NCBI RefSeq assembly: GCF_900111305.1
Contig: NZ_FOGS01000002.1
Location: forward strand, 1-64,000
Length of the DNA: 64,000 nucleotides
Origin: Vreelandella subterranea
Lineage (GTDB): Bacteria > Pseudomonadota > Gammaproteobacteria > Pseudomonadales > Halomonadaceae
Reading direction: 5' to 3'
Shown: piece after piece, positions 15,564 through 25,612 of the stretch
How the letters are laid out: each line of letters begins with the position of its first letter
Position numbering within the stretch: position 1 is the first letter of the stretch
Notes under the pieces: model-generated
What the model saw: the letters and a program-made list of their open reading frames with translations, nothing else
The model's database searches: none
Told to the model about the DNA's origin: nothing
Made by a program: the position numbers and the translations under genes

Positions 15564-16388
15564 ATGGCTTACTCAACACTGATGATTGAAAACGGCGTGG
15601 CGCGCCTGACCCTGAACCGCCCCGAGGTGCATAACGCCTTCGACGACAGTTTGATCGCCGAGCTGAACGATCACTTGAGTCGGCTGCATTCGCTTGCGGA
15701 CGCAGGGGATGTGCGCGTGGTAGTACTCGGTTCTGAAGGCAAGAGCTTCTCGGCCGGAGCCGATTTGAACTGGATGAAACGCATGGTCGATTACGACCTG
15801 GAGGATAACCTCGCCGACTCCCGCAAACTCGCCGCATTGATGCACGGTCTCGACACACTGCCCTGCCCGACGGTTTGCCGCGTTCAGGGTGCCGCCTTTG
15901 GCGGCGCGGTGGGGCTCGCCGCCTGCTGTGACGTAGTGATTGCATCAGGAAACGCCAAATTCTGTCTGTCGGAAGTCAAGATTGGCCTTTCACCCGCCGT
16001 CATCAGCCCCTATGTGCAGCGCGCCCTGGGCGAGCGGCAAATGCGCCGCTATGCGCTAACCGCCGAGGTAATAGACGCGGAAATGGCGCTCGCTCTTGGT
16101 CTAGTCCACTTGGTAGTGGAGCACGATAAGCTGGACGACGAAGTGGACACCATGCTGGCAACGCTGTTAGCAGGCTCGCCCCAGGCCCAGCGTGCCACCA
16201 AAGCGCTGATGGCCACGGTGGCTCAAACGCCTGACAGTGATGCCACCCGCGAGCATACCTGCCAGGTCATCGCCCAACTGCGGGTAAGCCAGGAGGGCCA
16301 GGAGGGTTTATCCAGCTTTTTTGAGAAGCGCCGCCCGGATTGGGTCGACTCCAATAACACATCTAACGCTTCGGAGCGTCGCTCATGA
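15564..16388 (+). CDS. liuC: 3-methylglutaconyl-CoA hydratase
   Basis: This crotonase-fold hydratase would turn 3-methylglutaconyl-CoA into HMG-CoA. The oxyanion-hole segments are SFSAGADLNWMKRM (about 64-77) and AAFGGAVGLAACCDV (about 108-122). The substrate-side region VKIGLSPAVISPYV follows. Length (274) is close to the family. Its stop overlaps the liuD start (ATGA at 16385), so the two are translationally coupled. Assignment among crotonases rests mostly on its place between the two carboxylase subunits. Confidence 0.92.
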   Translation: MAYSTLMIENGVARLTLNRPEVHNAFDDSLIAELNDHLSRLHSLADAGDVRVVVLGSEGKSFSAGADLNWMKRMVDYDLEDNLADSRKLAALMHGLDTLPCPTVCRVQGAAFGGAVGLAACCDVVIASGNAKFCLSEVKIGLSPAVISPYVQRALGERQMRRYALTAEVIDAEMALALGLVHLVVEHDKLDDEVDTMLATLLAGSPQAQRATKALMATVAQTPDSDATREHTCQVIAQLRVSQEGQEGLSSFFEKRRPDWVDSNNTSNASERRS

Positions 16389-18466
16389 GTCATTCGCCCT
16401 CTATCAACACAACAGAAAAAGCGGACAACGCTGCTCGCACAACACCTTTTGACACCTTGCTGGTCGCCAACCGCGGCGAAATCGCCTGCCGGGTGATGCG
16501 CACGGCACGCCGCATGGGCCTGAAAACCGTCGCCGTCTACTCCGACGCCGATGCCAGCGCCCGCCACGTGCGCGAAGCCGACGAAGCCGTGCGCTTAGGC
16601 CCTGCAGCTGCGCGGGAAAGCTATCTCAATATTGAGGCCGTGATAGACGCCGCCAAGCGCACCGGCACCGGTGCGATTCACCCGGGTTACGGCTTTCTTT
16701 CCGAAAACGGCAGTTTCGTCAAGGCGCTTGAAGAAGCAGGCATTACCTTTGTGGGCCCGCCCGCCTCGGCCATTGCCGCCATGGGCGATAAATCCGCCGC
16801 CAAATCGCGCATGGCCAATGCGGGTGTACCGCTGGTGCCTGGCTACCACGGGGATGACCAGGGCGATACCCTACTGCGCAGTGAAGCTGACCGAATCGGC
16901 TACCCGGTCATGCTCAAAGCCAGCGCGGGTGGCGGTGGCAAAGGCATGCGCGTGGTTGAATCGGGTGATGGCTTTCAGGCCGCGTTAGACGGCTGCCGCC
17001 GTGAGTCCAAAGCCGCCTTCGGCGACGACCGCATGCTGATCGAAAAATACCTGGTGCAGCCCCGCCATGTGGAAGTGCAGGTATTCTGCGACCGCCACGG
17101 CAACGGGGTTTACCTGTTCGAGCGTGACTGCAGCGTTCAGCGGCGTCATCAAAAGGTGATCGAAGAAGCCCCCGCTCCCGGCATGACGGCGGAACTGCGC
17201 AGCGCCATGGGCGATGCGGCGGTGCGTGCCGCAAAAGAGATCGGCTACGTGGGTGCAGGCACCGTGGAGTTTCTGTTAGATGCGGACGGTTCCTTCTACT
17301 TTATGGAGATGAACACCCGCCTCCAGGTCGAGCACCCGGTCACCGAGATGATCACCGGCCAGGATCTGGTCGAGTGGCAGCTACGCGTGGCCATGGGCGA
17401 ACCGCTCCCGTGTCATCAGAATGAGCTAACCATTGCCGGGCATAGCTTTGAAGCACGTATCTACGCCGAAGACCCGGAGCAGGATTTCATACCCGCCACC
17501 GGCCTGCTTACCCGCTTTGCACTGGATCTGGAAGGTGCAGGCTTGAACGCCGATCAGGTTCGCTTGGATAGCGGTGTGGAAAGCGGCGATGCGGTATCGA
17601 TGCACTACGACCCCATGCTCGCCAAGTTGATTGTGCACGGCCCCGACCGCGATGCGGCGCTGGCGACGCTTAACCGCGCACTTGCAGCGCTGGACGTTCA
17701 AGGGGTGGTCACTAACCGTGCCTTTTTAATGCGCCTGGCGACCCACCCTGGTTTCAAGAACGTGGAGCTGGATACGCGCTTTATCGAACGCAACGAAGCC
17801 ACGCTATTCGCGCCGCGAACCTATAGCCGGGAAGACTATGCCAGTGCCGCGCTGATTGGCCTGCACCAGCTTGCCCAGGAATGCGAGAGCGACTCTCCCT
17901 GGGATCGCCACGACGGCTTTCGCCTCAACGCGCCCCACACCATACGCATCGCCCTGTGTGACCCGGCAAATGCTCAAGCACCGGACAGCGATGAAGCGGT
18001 GGTCATCGTGGAGGGCAAGCGCAACGCTGGCGAGTCACTTTGGAACCTGACAATCAATGATGAAACGCTCACCGCCAGCCTTCAGCCGCTGACCGGCGAC
18101 GCCGTCGCCGTCACCCTGAACGGCCACCGCCAACGCCTGCAGGCACGCCGGGATGGGCACGTGGTGATCATGGCCGACCCCAGCGGTGAAACCCGCCTGT
18201 TCTGGCGGCGTATTGATGCCATTGACCACGGCCACCACGAGGCGGAGTCTACCCTCACCGCGCCTATGAACGGCACAGTGGTTGCGCTACTGGTGGAACC
18301 CGGTGTTGCCGTCGAGAAAGGCATGCCGCTGATGGTCATGGAAGCCATGAAGATGGAACACACCATGACCGCGCCCACGGATGGCAGTGTCGAGATTTTC
18401 CATTTTCAAGCTGGCGATACGGTCAGCCAGGGCGCTGTGCTGCTCGACTTTGCGGCCAACGAATAG
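16385..18466 (+). CDS. liuD: Methylcrotonyl-CoA carboxylase, biotin carboxylase/carrier (alpha) subunit
   Basis: It carboxylates its own biotin using ATP and bicarbonate. The biotin carboxylase domain begins after a 20-residue leader ([17 protein letters not shown]), with the ATP-grasp Gly-rich loop ([15 protein letters not shown]) and the metal site region ([16 protein letters not shown]). A middle domain of lower similarity (about 490-610) links to the C-terminal carrier with VMEAMKMEH, where K656 is the biotin site. Length (693) fits single-chain alpha subunits. It overlaps liuC by four bases and lies 11 bases before liuE. Confidence 0.95.
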   Translation: MSHSPSINTTEKADNAARTTPFDTLLVANRGEIACRVMRTARRMGLKTVAVYSDADASARHVREADEAVRLGPAAARESYLNIEAVIDAAKRTGTGAIHPGYGFLSENGSFVKALEEAGITFVGPPASAIAAMGDKSAAKSRMANAGVPLVPGYHGDDQGDTLLRSEADRIGYPVMLKASAGGGGKGMRVVESGDGFQAALDGCRRESKAAFGDDRMLIEKYLVQPRHVEVQVFCDRHGNGVYLFERDCSVQRRHQKVIEEAPAPGMTAELRSAMGDAAVRAAKEIGYVGAGTVEFLLDADGSFYFMEMNTRLQVEHPVTEMITGQDLVEWQLRVAMGEPLPCHQNELTIAGHSFEARIYAEDPEQDFIPATGLLTRFALDLEGAGLNADQVRLDSGVESGDAVSMHYDPMLAKLIVHGPDRDAALATLNRALAALDVQGVVTNRAFLMRLATHPGFKNVELDTRFIERNEATLFAPRTYSREDYASAALIGLHQLAQECESDSPWDRHDGFRLNAPHTIRIALCDPANAQAPDSDEAVVIVEGKRNAGESLWNLTINDETLTASLQPLTGDAVAVTLNGHRQRLQARRDGHVVIMADPSGETRLFWRRIDAIDHGHHEAESTLTAPMNGTVVALLVEPGVAVEKGMPLMVMEAMKMEHTMTAPTDGSVEIFHFQAGDTVSQGAVLLDFAANE

Positions 18467-18477
18467 GAGTCACTCTT

Positions 18478-19386
18478 ATGCCATTGCCGACGTCCGTCAA
18501 GCTGTTTGAGATGGCCCCCCGGGACGGCCTGCAAAACGAGCCGGGGGGCATCGTGCCCACGGGGACCAAAATCGCCCTGATCGAGCGGCTGGCCAAGGCG
18601 GGTATGACGCATATTGAAGCGGCCAGCTTTGTGTCACCCAAGTGGGTGCCGCAAATGGGCGATGCGGCTGAGGTAATGAGCGGCATCAAGCGCCAGCCAG
18701 GCGTGGTCTATTCTGCACTGACGCCCAACCTGAAAGGCCTGGAGAACGCCCTGGAAACGGGCGTTGACGAAGTGGCCGTCTTTGGCGCCGCGTCAGAAGC
18801 GTTTTCGCAAAAAAATATCAACTGCTCGATTGCCGAGTCACTGGCGCGCTTTGAACCGGTACTGGAACGCGCCCGTGAGGTCGGCATTCGAGTTCGCGGC
18901 TACGTCTCCTGCGTGCTGGGCTGTCCGTACGAGGGCGAGATAGCACCTGGCAAGGTGGCCGAGGTAGCCAAGGCACTTTATGACATGGGCTGCTACGAAA
19001 TTTCACTGGGAGACACCATTGGTGTGGGCACGCCAATGGCCGCCAGGCGCATGATCGAGGCGACGCGCCAGCAGGTGCCCGTCGAGTTTCTGGCCGCTCA
19101 TTTCCACGATACTTACGGCATGGCGCTGGCGAATCTTTACGCGGTAATGGAAGAAGGCATCAGCGTGATTGATGCCGCCACCGCCGGGCTCGGCGGCTGC
19201 CCCTATGCCAAGGGCGCTTCCGGCAATGTGGCCACCGAAGACGTGCTCTACCTGCTTGAAGGGCTGGGGATTGAAACGGGCATCGACCTGCAGGCCGTGA
19301 TCGATACCGGCTACTGGATTACCGGCCAGTTGGGCCGCAAGCCCAGCTCTAAAGTCGCCCTGGCAAAAGGCCGCGCCAGCTCATAA
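18478..19386 (+). CDS. liuE: Hydroxymethylglutaryl-CoA lyase
   Basis: It cleaves HMG-CoA to acetyl-CoA and acetoacetate, the last step of the leucine branch. The DRE-TIM fold motifs are present: [11 protein letters not shown] near residue 10 (catalytic Arg and metal Asp), [11 protein letters not shown], and [12 protein letters not shown] with the His-x-His metal pair. [19 protein letters not shown] carries the catalytic Cys loop. Length (302) is standard. AGGAGT precedes the ATG. It ends the tight liu cluster; the acyl-CoA synthetase follows after 59 bases with its own ribosome-binding site. Confidence 0.95.
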   Translation: MPLPTSVKLFEMAPRDGLQNEPGGIVPTGTKIALIERLAKAGMTHIEAASFVSPKWVPQMGDAAEVMSGIKRQPGVVYSALTPNLKGLENALETGVDEVAVFGAASEAFSQKNINCSIAESLARFEPVLERAREVGIRVRGYVSCVLGCPYEGEIAPGKVAEVAKALYDMGCYEISLGDTIGVGTPMAARRMIEATRQQVPVEFLAAHFHDTYGMALANLYAVMEEGISVIDAATAGLGGCPYAKGASGNVATEDVLYLLEGLGIETGIDLQAVIDTGYWITGQLGRKPSSKVALAKGRASS

Positions 19387-19445
19387 CAAATAACAAACCG
19401 TCGCGGCCCTCGCTCGGACAAGACAATAATATTTGGAGAGATACC

Positions 19446-21143
19446 ATGGCATCACCTGCACTTACCCTTCCAAGCTACACCAGCAGCACCGCCCACAAGC
19501 CGCTGCTGGGCATGACCATTGGCGATAAATTCGACCAGATCGCCGCGCAGTACCCGGATAACGACGCCTTGATTGCATTACACCAGAATATTCACTGGTG
19601 CTACCGCGAGCTCCAGGATGAAGTGAACCGCTGTGCCCGTGCTCTGCTGGCTATTGGCGTCAAAAAAGGCGATCGTGTGGGCATCTGGGCGCCCAACTGC
19701 AGCGAATGGACCGTCACCCAATTCGCCACTGCCAAAATTGGCGCCATCCTGGTCAATATTAATCCCTCCTACCGGACCCATGAATTGGAGTACGCGCTGA
19801 ATCAATCCGGTGCCCGCTTTCTGGTGACGGCCAACCGTTTCAAAACCTCGGACTACAGCGCCATGCTGTATGAACTGGCGCCAGAACTTAACACCTGTGA
19901 CGAAGGCCGGTTGACGTCACAAAAACTGCCCGAGCTTGAGTGCGTGATTAATTTAAGTGCCGATAAACATCCCGGTATGTGGCGTTGGGCCGACATGATG
20001 GAAGCGTCTCGCCACGTCAGCCAAACCGACGTTGACGACCTGCAGGCCACGCTCCAGTTCGACGACCCGATCAATATTCAGTACACCTCGGGCACCACGG
20101 GCTTCCCCAAAGGGGCGACGCTCTCCCACCACAATATTCTCAACAATGGCTTCTTCGTTGCTGAAAGCATGGGCTTTACCAGCGAAGATCGCCTGGTGAT
20201 CCCGGTGCCGCTTTATCACTGCTTTGGCATGGTGATGGGCAACCTGGGCTGCATGACCCATGGTGCGGCCATGATCTACCCGGATGAAGGCTTTGACCCC
20301 GGCGCCGTGCTAAAGGCGGTGCACGAACAGAAAGCCACCGCGCTGTACGGCGTGCCGACCATGTTTATCGCCGAGCTTGACCATCCGGACTTTGCAAGCA
20401 CCGACCTCTCGTCGCTGCGCACCGGGATCATGGCGGGCTCCATCTGCCCCGCCGAGATCATGAAGCAGGTGATCAGCAAGATGAATATGAAGGGTGTGCA
20501 GATCGCCTATGGCATGACCGAAACCAGCCCGGTATCCACCCAGACCGGTGCCGATGACAGCCTTGATAAGCGCGTTTCCACCGTGGGGCGTACCCAGCCG
20601 CATCTGGAAACCAAAATCGTTGACCCCGGCAACGGCGGTATTCTGCCCCGTGGCGAAATCGGCGAGCTGTGTACTCGCGGCTACAGCGTCATGTTGAAGT
20701 ACTGGAACAACGACAAAGCCACCGCGGAGGCGATTGACGAGGCAGGCTGGATGCACACCGGCGACCTGGCCACCATGGACGAAGAGGGTTACATCCAGAT
20801 CGTCGGTCGCATCAAGGACATGGTGATTCGCGGCGGGGAGAACGTCTATCCCAAGGAGATCGAGGAATTCCTTTACGCCCACCCGGCCATTTCAGAAGTA
20901 CAGGTGACCGGCGTGCCGGACAAGAAGTATGGCGAAGAGCTGATTGCCTGGGTCAAGCTAAACAGCACCGCAGATGAAGTCACTGGGGAAGAACTGCGCG
21001 AATACTGCAGGGGCAAGATCACCCACTTCAAGATTCCGCGCTACTTCAAATTCGTCGATGAATTCCCGATGACCGTCACCGGCAAGATCCAGAAATTCAA
21101 AATGCGCGAGATTTCCATTCAAGAGCTCGGGTTAGACGACTAG
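19446..21143 (+). CDS. AMP-forming acyl-CoA synthetase
   Basis: It would activate a carboxylic acid to its CoA thioester through an acyl-adenylate. The AMP-binding motif [11 protein letters not shown] is at about 213-223. A second motif, [14 protein letters not shown], a hinge segment [20 protein letters not shown] and the catalytic C-terminal Lys region ([12 protein letters not shown]) are all present. Length (565) fits the medium-chain/ACSF2-like group. In other bacteria such a gene often ends liu or atu clusters. Likely substrates are branched or medium-chain acids such as isovalerate; acetoacetate is possible. GGAGAG precedes the ATG. Confidence 0.88.
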   Translation: MASPALTLPSYTSSTAHKPLLGMTIGDKFDQIAAQYPDNDALIALHQNIHWCYRELQDEVNRCARALLAIGVKKGDRVGIWAPNCSEWTVTQFATAKIGAILVNINPSYRTHELEYALNQSGARFLVTANRFKTSDYSAMLYELAPELNTCDEGRLTSQKLPELECVINLSADKHPGMWRWADMMEASRHVSQTDVDDLQATLQFDDPINIQYTSGTTGFPKGATLSHHNILNNGFFVAESMGFTSEDRLVIPVPLYHCFGMVMGNLGCMTHGAAMIYPDEGFDPGAVLKAVHEQKATALYGVPTMFIAELDHPDFASTDLSSLRTGIMAGSICPAEIMKQVISKMNMKGVQIAYGMTETSPVSTQTGADDSLDKRVSTVGRTQPHLETKIVDPGNGGILPRGEIGELCTRGYSVMLKYWNNDKATAEAIDEAGWMHTGDLATMDEEGYIQIVGRIKDMVIRGGENVYPKEIEEFLYAHPAISEVQVTGVPDKKYGEELIAWVKLNSTADEVTGEELREYCRGKITHFKIPRYFKFVDEFPMTVTGKIQKFKMREISIQELGLDD

Positions 21144-21185
21144 CGGCACACGCTGGCGGCTCGTCGGCTAGCGAAGGAGCATCAA

Positions 21186-21251
21186 ATGGCTTTCCACTCG
21201 TCCCGGGTGACGCATTATGGGCAAGCACCTGGTCGAAAACCTGGTCAATAG
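21186..21251 (+). CDS. Possible 21-aa small ORF
   Basis: An ATG at 21186 is preceded by a perfect AAGGAG with a 6-base spacer, stronger than many real genes here. The frame gives 21 residues (MAFHSSRVTHYGQ, then a Gly/Pro/Lys tail) and a TAG. It lies between the acyl-CoA synthetase and the outer-membrane protein gene. It may be a leader peptide, a small protein or the stub of a lost gene. Coding status is unproven. Confidence 0.3.
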   Translation: MAFHSSRVTHYGQAPGRKPGQ

Positions 21252-21333
21252 GGCAATTAAATTGGTAGAAATCAAGGCCAGTTGCTACGCTTACTAGGTC
21301 TACCTTTTCATTACGCTTCTAGGTGTAAGAAAA

Positions 21334-21903
21334 ATGCCAATGAAACGCTTGGCAAGCACCCTTCTTTTTTGCGCCGTGCCTTACGCTGGCGCCCATGCTG
21401 ACGAGTTCGCGCCCGCCACGTCGTATGCCTTGCCCGAAAGTGAGTTAATGCAGCTGGACAATGGCGTCATCCTCGAAGGCAGCGACCTGAGCAGTATCGA
21501 CAGTTACACCAGCGGCTTCCGGTTAACCGCTGGTTTCAGTCCATGGCAGTTGCCCCAGTTGGATATCGGCGCTGAACTGGCCTACCGCGAGAGCGAAGAA
21601 GTCCCCATTTCATCAAGTATGACGCCGTTGATCATGGACACCCTCAGTCTGGGTGGCGCTGTGGTCGCAGGCTTGCGCATGGGGGCGTTCAGCGTTTACG
21701 CAAAATCAGGGCTAACCGAGTGGCGCGGTGAAAGCTACCGGCCAATGCAGGACATCGACGAAAGCGGCACCGCCCTACTGCAGGGATTTGGTGCCACCCT
21801 CACCGTCGACCGTCTCGTCAGCCGCCTGGAATACGAGCGGGTCGATGACCCCACCCTTGATCATCTCAATATGCTCAGCGCTTCATTGCATCTGCCGTTT
21901 TAA
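21334..21903 (+). CDS. Predicted outer-membrane beta-barrel protein
   Basis: I recognise no named family. Residues 1-22 form a signal peptide with the cleavage site AHA-DEF. The mature 167 residues alternate hydrophobic and polar residues in stretches such as GFRLTAGFSPW, LDIGAELAYRES, AVVAGLRMGAFSVYAKSGL and TLTVDRLVSRLEYERV. They end in HLPF, with a terminal Phe as outer-membrane barrels require. Size and layout suggest an 8-strand OmpA-like barrel. The start could also be the Met two codons later (21340). It converges with the antiporter gene and the two stops overlap by four bases. Confidence 0.75.
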   Translation: MPMKRLASTLLFCAVPYAGAHADEFAPATSYALPESELMQLDNGVILEGSDLSSIDSYTSGFRLTAGFSPWQLPQLDIGAELAYRESEEVPISSSMTPLIMDTLSLGGAVVAGLRMGAFSVYAKSGLTEWRGESYRPMQDIDESGTALLQGFGATLTVDRLVSRLEYERVDDPTLDHLNMLSASLHLPF

Positions 21904-23804
21904 CTTTTTTCATCACTATCTTCCGTCGGCACAGGCGGCGTCCAGATCGGCACGTCCTCACGCTGGGGCTCGGGCCAATCCTGCTGCATGGCGCTGTTCA
22001 GGGCTTCTTCCAGCTTCATGAAAAGCTCGCCGTAGCGAGGGCTGAAGTTGATGCCTTCCTCGATCTCTTTCCAGGCATCGAACAGTTCGTCCTCGTGGGC
22101 CTCCTCGTTCTGCACAAATGCCCAGGTCATCTGCTTGGCGCGCATCGGGTGGACCCCCATGGCCGTCAGCGCATGCCCGCCCATCTCCAGCGCGGAATGG
22201 TAGGTTTCGCTGACGATGTCGTCGGCACCGGCCTCGCGCAATTGATAACCATGGCCACGGTCAAATGCCCGGGCCAGCACCCACACATGGGGGTAGTAAT
22301 GCTTGACGTACTTGACCATATCAACGGCACGCTTGCGGTCATCAATGGCCACGACCAGCAAGCGCGCCTGTTCAATACCGGCGGTTTCCAGTAGATCTGA
22401 GCGACTGGCATCGCCGAAATAGCTTTTGATGCGGATTCGGCGCAGGTTCTCGATCTGCTCGAGCTCGTGATCGAGCGCGACGATGGGCATGTTGTTGGCG
22501 CGCAGCAGGCGGCAAATGATCTGCCCGAAGCGCCCCACGCCCGCCACGATTACCGGCGCCTGCTCGTCGATGTCATCGGGCTGGCGCCCGTCGTTCTTGA
22601 CCCGGCGATAGCGTGGCAGCACCAAGCGGTCGTAGGCGATGAACAGCAGCGGCGTCAGGAACATCGACAGCGCAATGACCAGCGACAGCACCTGGGAAAT
22701 CTCGACGGGAATCACGCTATTCTGCACACTGTAGGTCAACAGCACGAACCCGAATTCACCGGCCTGGGCAAGGCTCAGGGTAAACAGCCAACCGTTGCTG
22801 CCACGCACCCGAAACAGCAACGCCAAAACGAGCAGGATGGTTGCCTTGACGGCAATTACCACGACGCCAAGTACCAGCACCGTGCCCCACTGCGAGGCCA
22901 GTACCTGAAAGTCGATCCCTGCACCGACGGTGATAAAGAACAGGCCAAGCAGAAGCCCCTTGAACGGATCGATATTGGCTTCGATCTCATGCTTGAATTC
23001 GCTGTTGGCCAGTACGATACCGCCCAGAAACGCCCCCAGTGCCGGGGAAAGGTTCACCAGGCTCATGAGGGCAGCGATACCGATGACGAGCATCAGCGCC
23101 GTCGCCGTGAACACTTCACGCAACCCGGAGCCCACCACGTAACGGAATAGTTTCGGTACCAGGTAGTAACCGCCGGCAATCACGCTGCCGATCGCCGCGA
23201 CCACCACCAGGGCATACGCCCAGCCGGGCAAGTGCGCCACCAGGCTTAAGCCCGCATGACTGGCGCGATCATCCCCTGCCCCCATCAACGCTGGCAGCGC
23301 CAGCAGGGGAATCAGCGCCAGCATGGGAATGACCGCGATGTCCTGGAACAGCAATACGGAGAAGGCGCTGCGGCCTCCCTCGGTTTTTTCCAGGCCCTTT
23401 TCACTCAAGGTTTGCAGCACAATCGCTGTCGAGGACAATGCGAACAGCAAGCCGATAGCGAGCGAGGTTTGCCACGTAAGCCCCAGCCACCAGGCAATGG
23501 CTGTGCCTGCCACCGTGGTCAAGCCTACCTGCAGTCCGCCAAGACCGACCAGGCGCACGCGCATGGCCCAGAGCCCTTTCGGATCAAGCTCCAGGCCGAC
23601 CAAAAACAGCATCATCACCACACCAAATTCGGCAAAGTGCTGAATCGTGGTCGTTTCCTGGCCCACCAGACCCAGTATCGGGCCAATGACCACACCGGCC
23701 ATCAGGTAGCCCAGTACCGAGCCAAGCCCATAGCGTTTTGCAAGGGGAACAGCAATCACCGCCGCCACAAGATAAATAAACGCCTGGATAAAGTACGCGG
23801 TCAT
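21900..23804 (-). CDS. CPA2-family monovalent cation:proton antiporter with RCK domain
   Basis: This is a KefB/KefC/YbaL-like inner-membrane transporter, likely for K+ (or Na+) against H+. Residues 1-390 form about 12 helices, with the conserved LVGLELDPK (about 68-76), STAIVLQTLSEKG and LLFQDIAVIP segments. An RCK nucleotide-binding domain begins near 416 (PVIVAGVGRFGQ), with an acidic end to its second strand (VALDHE). The last 80 residues are acidic and probably cytoplasmic. No KefF/KefG ancillary gene is next to it, so glutathione gating is not supported. AAGGAG lies just before the ATG. Confidence 0.9.
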   Translation of the reverse strand: MTAYFIQAFIYLVAAVIAVPLAKRYGLGSVLGYLMAGVVIGPILGLVGQETTTIQHFAEFGVVMMLFLVGLELDPKGLWAMRVRLVGLGGLQVGLTTVAGTAIAWWLGLTWQTSLAIGLLFALSSTAIVLQTLSEKGLEKTEGGRSAFSVLLFQDIAVIPMLALIPLLALPALMGAGDDRASHAGLSLVAHLPGWAYALVVVAAIGSVIAGGYYLVPKLFRYVVGSGLREVFTATALMLVIGIAALMSLVNLSPALGAFLGGIVLANSEFKHEIEANIDPFKGLLLGLFFITVGAGIDFQVLASQWGTVLVLGVVVIAVKATILLVLALLFRVRGSNGWLFTLSLAQAGEFGFVLLTYSVQNSVIPVEISQVLSLVIALSMFLTPLLFIAYDRLVLPRYRRVKNDGRQPDDIDEQAPVIVAGVGRFGQIICRLLRANNMPIVALDHELEQIENLRRIRIKSYFGDASRSDLLETAGIEQARLLVVAIDDRKRAVDMVKYVKHYYPHVWVLARAFDRGHGYQLREAGADDIVSETYHSALEMGGHALTAMGVHPMRAKQMTWAFVQNEEAHEDELFDAWKEIEEGINFSPRYGELFMKLEEALNSAMQQDWPEPQREDVPIWTPPVPTEDSDEKS

Positions 23805-23833
23805 CGAGACTCCTTGTATTTTTTTAAACTAGC

Positions 23834-23877
23834 TTGACTTCACTGACGCAAACGGTATCGTACTAGTACGCTAGTAC
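23834..23877 (+). promoter_or_regulatory. trp promoter and TrpR operator
   Basis: TACTAG-TACG-CTAGTA (23861-23876, with G/C extending the palindrome at each end) has the same half-sites as the E. coli trp operator. A -35 box TTGACT at 23834 and a weak -10 (TATCGT at 23856) place the operator over the start region. It lies about 40 bases before trpR, so the trpR-trpE-trpG operon is expected to be repressed by TrpR with tryptophan. Confidence 0.8.
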
Positions 23878-23915
23878 ATTATCTATTACCTGGTGGCACA
23901 CGATGTCTTCAAACC

Positions 23916-24194
23916 ATGCTTTCAAACGATGATTATCAGGCGGAGCTGGTTCGCCACTTGCTTGCCATCGACTCTCCAGAGGCAATGGATGAAGCGCTTG
24001 CCAGCCTGCTGACCCCTGCAGAGTATCAAGAAATCAGTAAGCGCCTACAGATTTTCAAGCTGCTGCGCGAGGGGGTCCCCCATCGCAAAATTGCCGAAAC
24101 CCTGGGCGTAGGGATCGCCACGGTATCCCGTGGCTCACGCGCCTTGACCTCGTTACCCTCTTCACGACCTTCTTCACGGAATGATCATCTATGA
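23916..24194 (+). CDS. trpR: Trp operon repressor TrpR
   Basis: This small helical dimeric repressor uses tryptophan as corepressor. The family core LLTPAEYQEISKRLQIFKLL is at about 32-51, followed by the helix-turn-helix VPHRKIAETLGVGIATVSRG (about 55-74), which aligns with E. coli TrpR. Length is 92, with a short Ser/Arg tail. The start at 23916 has no strong ribosome-binding site. A TrpR operator is just upstream, and the stop overlaps trpE by four bases (ATGA). Putting trpR first in the operon it represses differs from enteric bacteria, where it is separate. Confidence 0.9.
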   Translation: MLSNDDYQAELVRHLLAIDSPEAMDEALASLLTPAEYQEISKRLQIFKLLREGVPHRKIAETLGVGIATVSRGSRALTSLPSSRPSSRNDHL

Positions 24195-25612
24195 CCACGG
24201 CCGATAAGCAAGACGCACAAGGCCCGCAGCCTTTTACGCTGCCGCGCAAGCCTCACTATGTGACGCTGGCGGCGGACTGTGATTTTTTTGCGCTCTTCCA
24301 AAAAATCGAACGGCAGTTTACCAACTGCTACATGCTGGAGTCGCTGGGCGAAGATAGCCATATGGCGCGCCACTCGATCATCGGCTTTGACCCAGAGTAC
24401 ACGCTTTACGCCAACGGCCACACGCTGACGATCGAAGACCGCGACGGCCATGCCAATCACTACCCGAGCGATAACCCTTATGAGTTGCTGCGCAGCCTGA
24501 TACCCCAGAACATTATTTCGCGTAAATATGCCGGTGGGTTAAGCGGTTACCTCGGTTACGACGCCATGCAGTACTTCGAACCCTCGCTGACACTCAAGGC
24601 CAGCGATGACTTCGATACGTTCCGGTTCGGGCTGTATAAAGACGGCTTGATCCTCGACAAGATGACCGGTGAGGTTATCTATTTTTACTACGACAATAGC
24701 CGCTACGAGTTCCTGCAGACGCTGATTGACGCCGACGACACGCCCCCCGGCCCGCTGCACATCACTGCCCTGGGTGACACCATGAGCCAGGCAGAGCACG
24801 CCGAGGCCGTGGCCAAGGTGAAACAGGACATCATCGACGGCAAGGTCTTCCAGTGCGAGGTCGGCTTTAAAAAGCGCTTCCGGATTCAGGGCGATACCCT
24901 GGCGCTATACGACCAGCTACGCACCATTAACCCCTCGCCGCAGATGTACTACGTCAAGTTTGGTGATCAGAAGCTGATTGGCGCAAGCCCGGAGCTGCTG
25001 TTTCGACTACGCCAGGGCGAAATGGAAACCTTCCCCCTGGCGGGCACAACAACTCGTGGTCAAACGCCCCAGGAAGATACGCAGCTTGCCCGGGCACTGC
25101 TCAATGACCCCAAAGAGATCGCCGAGCACAATATGATCGTCGATCTGCACCGCAATGATATCGGCCGGGTGGCGCAGTTTGGCACGGTAAAAGTCCGCAG
25201 CCTGATGGATATCAAGCGTTTCAGCCACGTCCAGCACATCTCCAGCGAGATTGTCGGCATTATCGCCGAAGGTGACGACATGTTCAGCGCCCTGGCCAGC
25301 AATTTCCCGGCGGGCACGCTCACCGGCGCCCCCAAGATCGAAGCGATGAAGATTATCGACGACCTGGAAAATGACGGACGGGGCCCCTACGGCGGCGCTG
25401 TGGGGCAGTTCTCGTTCAACGGCGACTGCACCTTTGCCATCCCCATTCGTACGGTATTTGTGAACGGCGAGCGTGCTTACGTGCAGACCTGCGGCGGCAA
25501 CGTATATGACAGCAACGCCGAGGATGAGTACGAAGAGATTCGCCGCAAGTTTGCCGGCACCCGCAAGGCCTTGGCCCCCTTTATGAGCACGGAAACGGAG
25601 AGCCCCGCATGA
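24191..25612 (+). CDS. trpE: Anthranilate synthase component I
   Basis: It converts chorismate plus ammonia or glutamine nitrogen to anthranilate, with TrpG. The N-terminal regulatory half has LES at 49-51 (CYMLESLGED), the element that binds feedback tryptophan in TrpE proteins. The chorismate-binding half has IGASPELLFRL, PLAGTTTRGQTPQED, DLHRNDIGRVAQFGTV, FPAGTLTGAPKIEAM, and PYGGAVGQFSFNGDC, all expected. Length (473) is slightly short of enteric TrpE. It overlaps both trpR and trpG by four bases. trpD, trpC, trpF, trpA and trpB are not nearby. Confidence 0.93.
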   Translation: MTTADKQDAQGPQPFTLPRKPHYVTLAADCDFFALFQKIERQFTNCYMLESLGEDSHMARHSIIGFDPEYTLYANGHTLTIEDRDGHANHYPSDNPYELLRSLIPQNIISRKYAGGLSGYLGYDAMQYFEPSLTLKASDDFDTFRFGLYKDGLILDKMTGEVIYFYYDNSRYEFLQTLIDADDTPPGPLHITALGDTMSQAEHAEAVAKVKQDIIDGKVFQCEVGFKKRFRIQGDTLALYDQLRTINPSPQMYYVKFGDQKLIGASPELLFRLRQGEMETFPLAGTTTRGQTPQEDTQLARALLNDPKEIAEHNMIVDLHRNDIGRVAQFGTVKVRSLMDIKRFSHVQHISSEIVGIIAEGDDMFSALASNFPAGTLTGAPKIEAMKIIDDLENDGRGPYGGAVGQFSFNGDCTFAIPIRTVFVNGERAYVQTCGGNVYDSNAEDEYEEIRRKFAGTRKALAPFMSTETESPA

